Assembly (NCBI GenBank): GCA_025991245.1
Contig: BQMJ01000014.1
Location: 124,001 to 188,000, forward strand
From: Galdieria partita
Lineage: Eukaryota > Rhodophyta > Bangiophyceae > Galdieriales > Galdieriaceae
Direction of reading: 5' to 3'
DNA length: 64,000 bases
Positions 62,523 through 64,000 of this stretch are shown here, in pieces (position 1 is the first letter of the stretch; every line of letters begins with the position of its first letter). Made by a program: the position numbers and the translations under genes. Under the pieces are notes generated by a model. It was given only the letters and a program-made list of their open reading frames with translations. It was not told the DNA's origin and made no database searches.

Positions 62523-64000
62523 TGGCAGAAACTTGCCTTTTTGTGGAAAGTTCTGAAAGTAGTTCTACAAAACATGAAGACCCTAGTGCTTTGACTAGAA
62601 GACTAACTCCGAAAAAGCTGAGAACTCCAGAAGAACTGGAGGCAGGGCAGTTGAGGGCAGATGAAAATAGGGCAAAGTTATTTTCAGACCAAAGGTAGGC
62701 TTGGTTCGAATTAAAAAAGTGAGTAAATTTTGAAGCAACGAAATATAGTCGTCGCTGTGCGGAAAAAGTGAAGAAAGCCCTAGAAGTTGCAAAGACAGCC
62801 AGAGAAGAACTGGAAGCTACCGTAAAAGCAAAAAGGGAACTGTTGGATAAAAAATTGCGAGACGCGGAAATGCGAAGAAAACAGTATCTTGAGGTTAGTT
62901 CGTTGCCTTCAACTTTTTGTTATCAGTCACGTTTACTATGAATAGGCTTCTCGCCAAAGTGCGAAGCAACACTCAGAGAGGGTCAATGATGTTGCCTCTG
63001 AAAATAACAGAATGAAAAAGACCGACATGTTACGTCTTTGTGCCCATATTCAAACACAGTGTTGGAATGCAGACGCTCGTCGATCTAGAAGGCTTGCAAT
63101 GAGGGCTAGGAGAGCTTCTAACCTTTCATTGTCAAAGTCCAGTCCGCCTCTGTCGAGAAATCGGAGTGAAGATCAAGGCGAAACTTTGGCCCAACTTGAA
63201 AGAGAACAAACCGCAGCAAGTACCATTCAATTTTTTTGGAGATTTCTGTATGTTCAGAAAAAGTTCCTCGAGTTGGGTCTTTCGGTGGAAAATTGTTTAG
63301 TAGATGGCTTTGAATCTACAAAGCTTAAAATTCAACGGTTTGAAGCAGTTCGAGCTGCTGGAGTGACTCTGAGGCTTTTGCATTCTCACGCCTATCTCTT
63401 GTCAAATGATGAAGCTCGTCGACTTGCCAAACTGTTTCTGACAAGCTTTGTAATTGCTGCGCATCCTGAACACGTGTTGGATAATCCTGTGGGTATATTT
63501 CTGCAACATGTGGCAGTAGTCTTATGACAGCATTTAGGACTCTGGTTTAGAAAAGTCTATTGCTGATTCTGCAAAGTCATTACTGAGGTGTTTGATGAAT
63601 AGTAAGGAAGATCCTTTTTCATGTGCTGTGAAAGCTCGTGCTTTGTGGACAAAGTATCGCGTACAGTTTGATGAATGGGAAAGGAACGACCGAGAGCGTT
63701 TGATTACTGGTATGATAATGGATTATATTGGATTAGAACAGTTGAAGAATGGTGTGGAAGAGAGGGACTCGAGGACAGATGGCCCTAGCAAAGCACATAG
63801 AGAACCTGTTCTTTTAGCTCATTCTCCGACGAAGTCTTTCGCCGTATGGTCATCTCAAATTGAGAAACGACAAAACAAATTGAAAAAAGCTCTTGTAAGA
63901 ATTGGAGGATATAATGTTCTTCAAAGGCTAGAGGAAGCATTAAGAACGTCCTTTTCACAAGAAATTAAGAATTCGAATGTTTCAGAGGGAGCCACAGCCA
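62523..64000 (+). CDS. TCP11-like protein (partial, runs off the window)
   Basis: It begins MAETCLFVESSESSSTKHED, then RRLTPKKLRTPEELEAGQLR, and a long charged helix (SRRCAEKVKKALEVAKTARE ... KLRDAEMRRKQYLE) built from several exons. This matches the N-terminal coiled coil of plant T-complex-11 proteins. The Tcp11 domain follows: AASTIQFFWRFLYVQKKFLE, a VTLRLLHSHAYLLSNDEARR region, and RLAKLFLTSFVIAAHPEHVL, equivalent to the plant 'vLcAYMIlGHPdaV'. An intron with donor GTATAT (about 63490-63549) joins LDNPV to EKSIADSAKSLLRCLMNSKE. Reading continues past base 64000. TCP11-like proteins of plants and algae are poorly understood; no enzymatic role is implied. Confidence 0.75.

Overview
The window is a gene-dense piece of a eukaryotic nuclear genome. 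Most genes are split by very short spliceosomal introns of about 45-60 nt with GT..AG ends. Intergenic spacers are often under 100 bp, coding is spread evenly over both strands, and base composition is moderately AT-rich. The gene set (a plastid fibrillin, a J-domain/HEAT protein with a possible organelle leader, cytosolic fructose-bisphosphatase, and a tRNA-Lys gene with an intron in its T-loop) points to a photosynthetic unicellular eukaryote. It fits best with a cyanidiophyte red alga, most like Galdieria. That assignment is an inference from gene content and gene architecture, not from a database match.

Layout. 0-11 kb: 3' end of an unidentified gene, a PDS5 cohesion factor (-), an RPAP1-like protein (+) and a CLC chloride/proton exchanger (-). 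11-18.6 kb: an ING-type PHD reader (-) head to head with Pescadillo (+), a very large FUSC-type membrane transporter (-), and a small IF1-like ATPase inhibitor (-). 18.6-20 kb: a poorly explained stretch. 20-26 kb: a DsbA-like thioredoxin-fold protein (-) head to head with an ArfGAP (+), a Qa-SNARE syntaxin (+), a J-protein (-) and an unidentified multi-exon gene (+). 26-30.4 kb: beta-tubulin (+), three-unit polyubiquitin (+), and a second, diverged beta-tubulin (-). 30.7-37.8 kb: the primase large subunit (+), the proteasome subunit RPN1 (-), the tRNA-Lys, and a glycine-rich RRM protein (+). 38-48 kb: a BTB-pentapeptide protein (-), a protein with an eIF4E-binding-like motif (+), a starch/glycogen-binding domain fused to membrane helices (-), FBPase (-), an F-box protein (+), a J-HEAT protein (-) and an arginine deiminase (+). 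48-64 kb: a CLASP/TOG protein (-), an atypical kinase (+), an MT-A70 methyltransferase (-), a MADS-box factor (+), an aminotransferase (-), a fibrillin (+), a RING protein (+) and a TCP11-like protein cut by the window edge (+).

The genes do not form one pathway. They are mostly housekeeping: chromatin and chromosome biology, the cytoskeleton, ubiquitin-proteasome function, membrane traffic and carbon metabolism. Head-to-head pairs share promoters of only 19-45 bp. I saw no transposon, retroelement, CRISPR or rRNA. The standout oddity is the tRNA-Lys gene at 36715-36806, interrupted in its T-loop.
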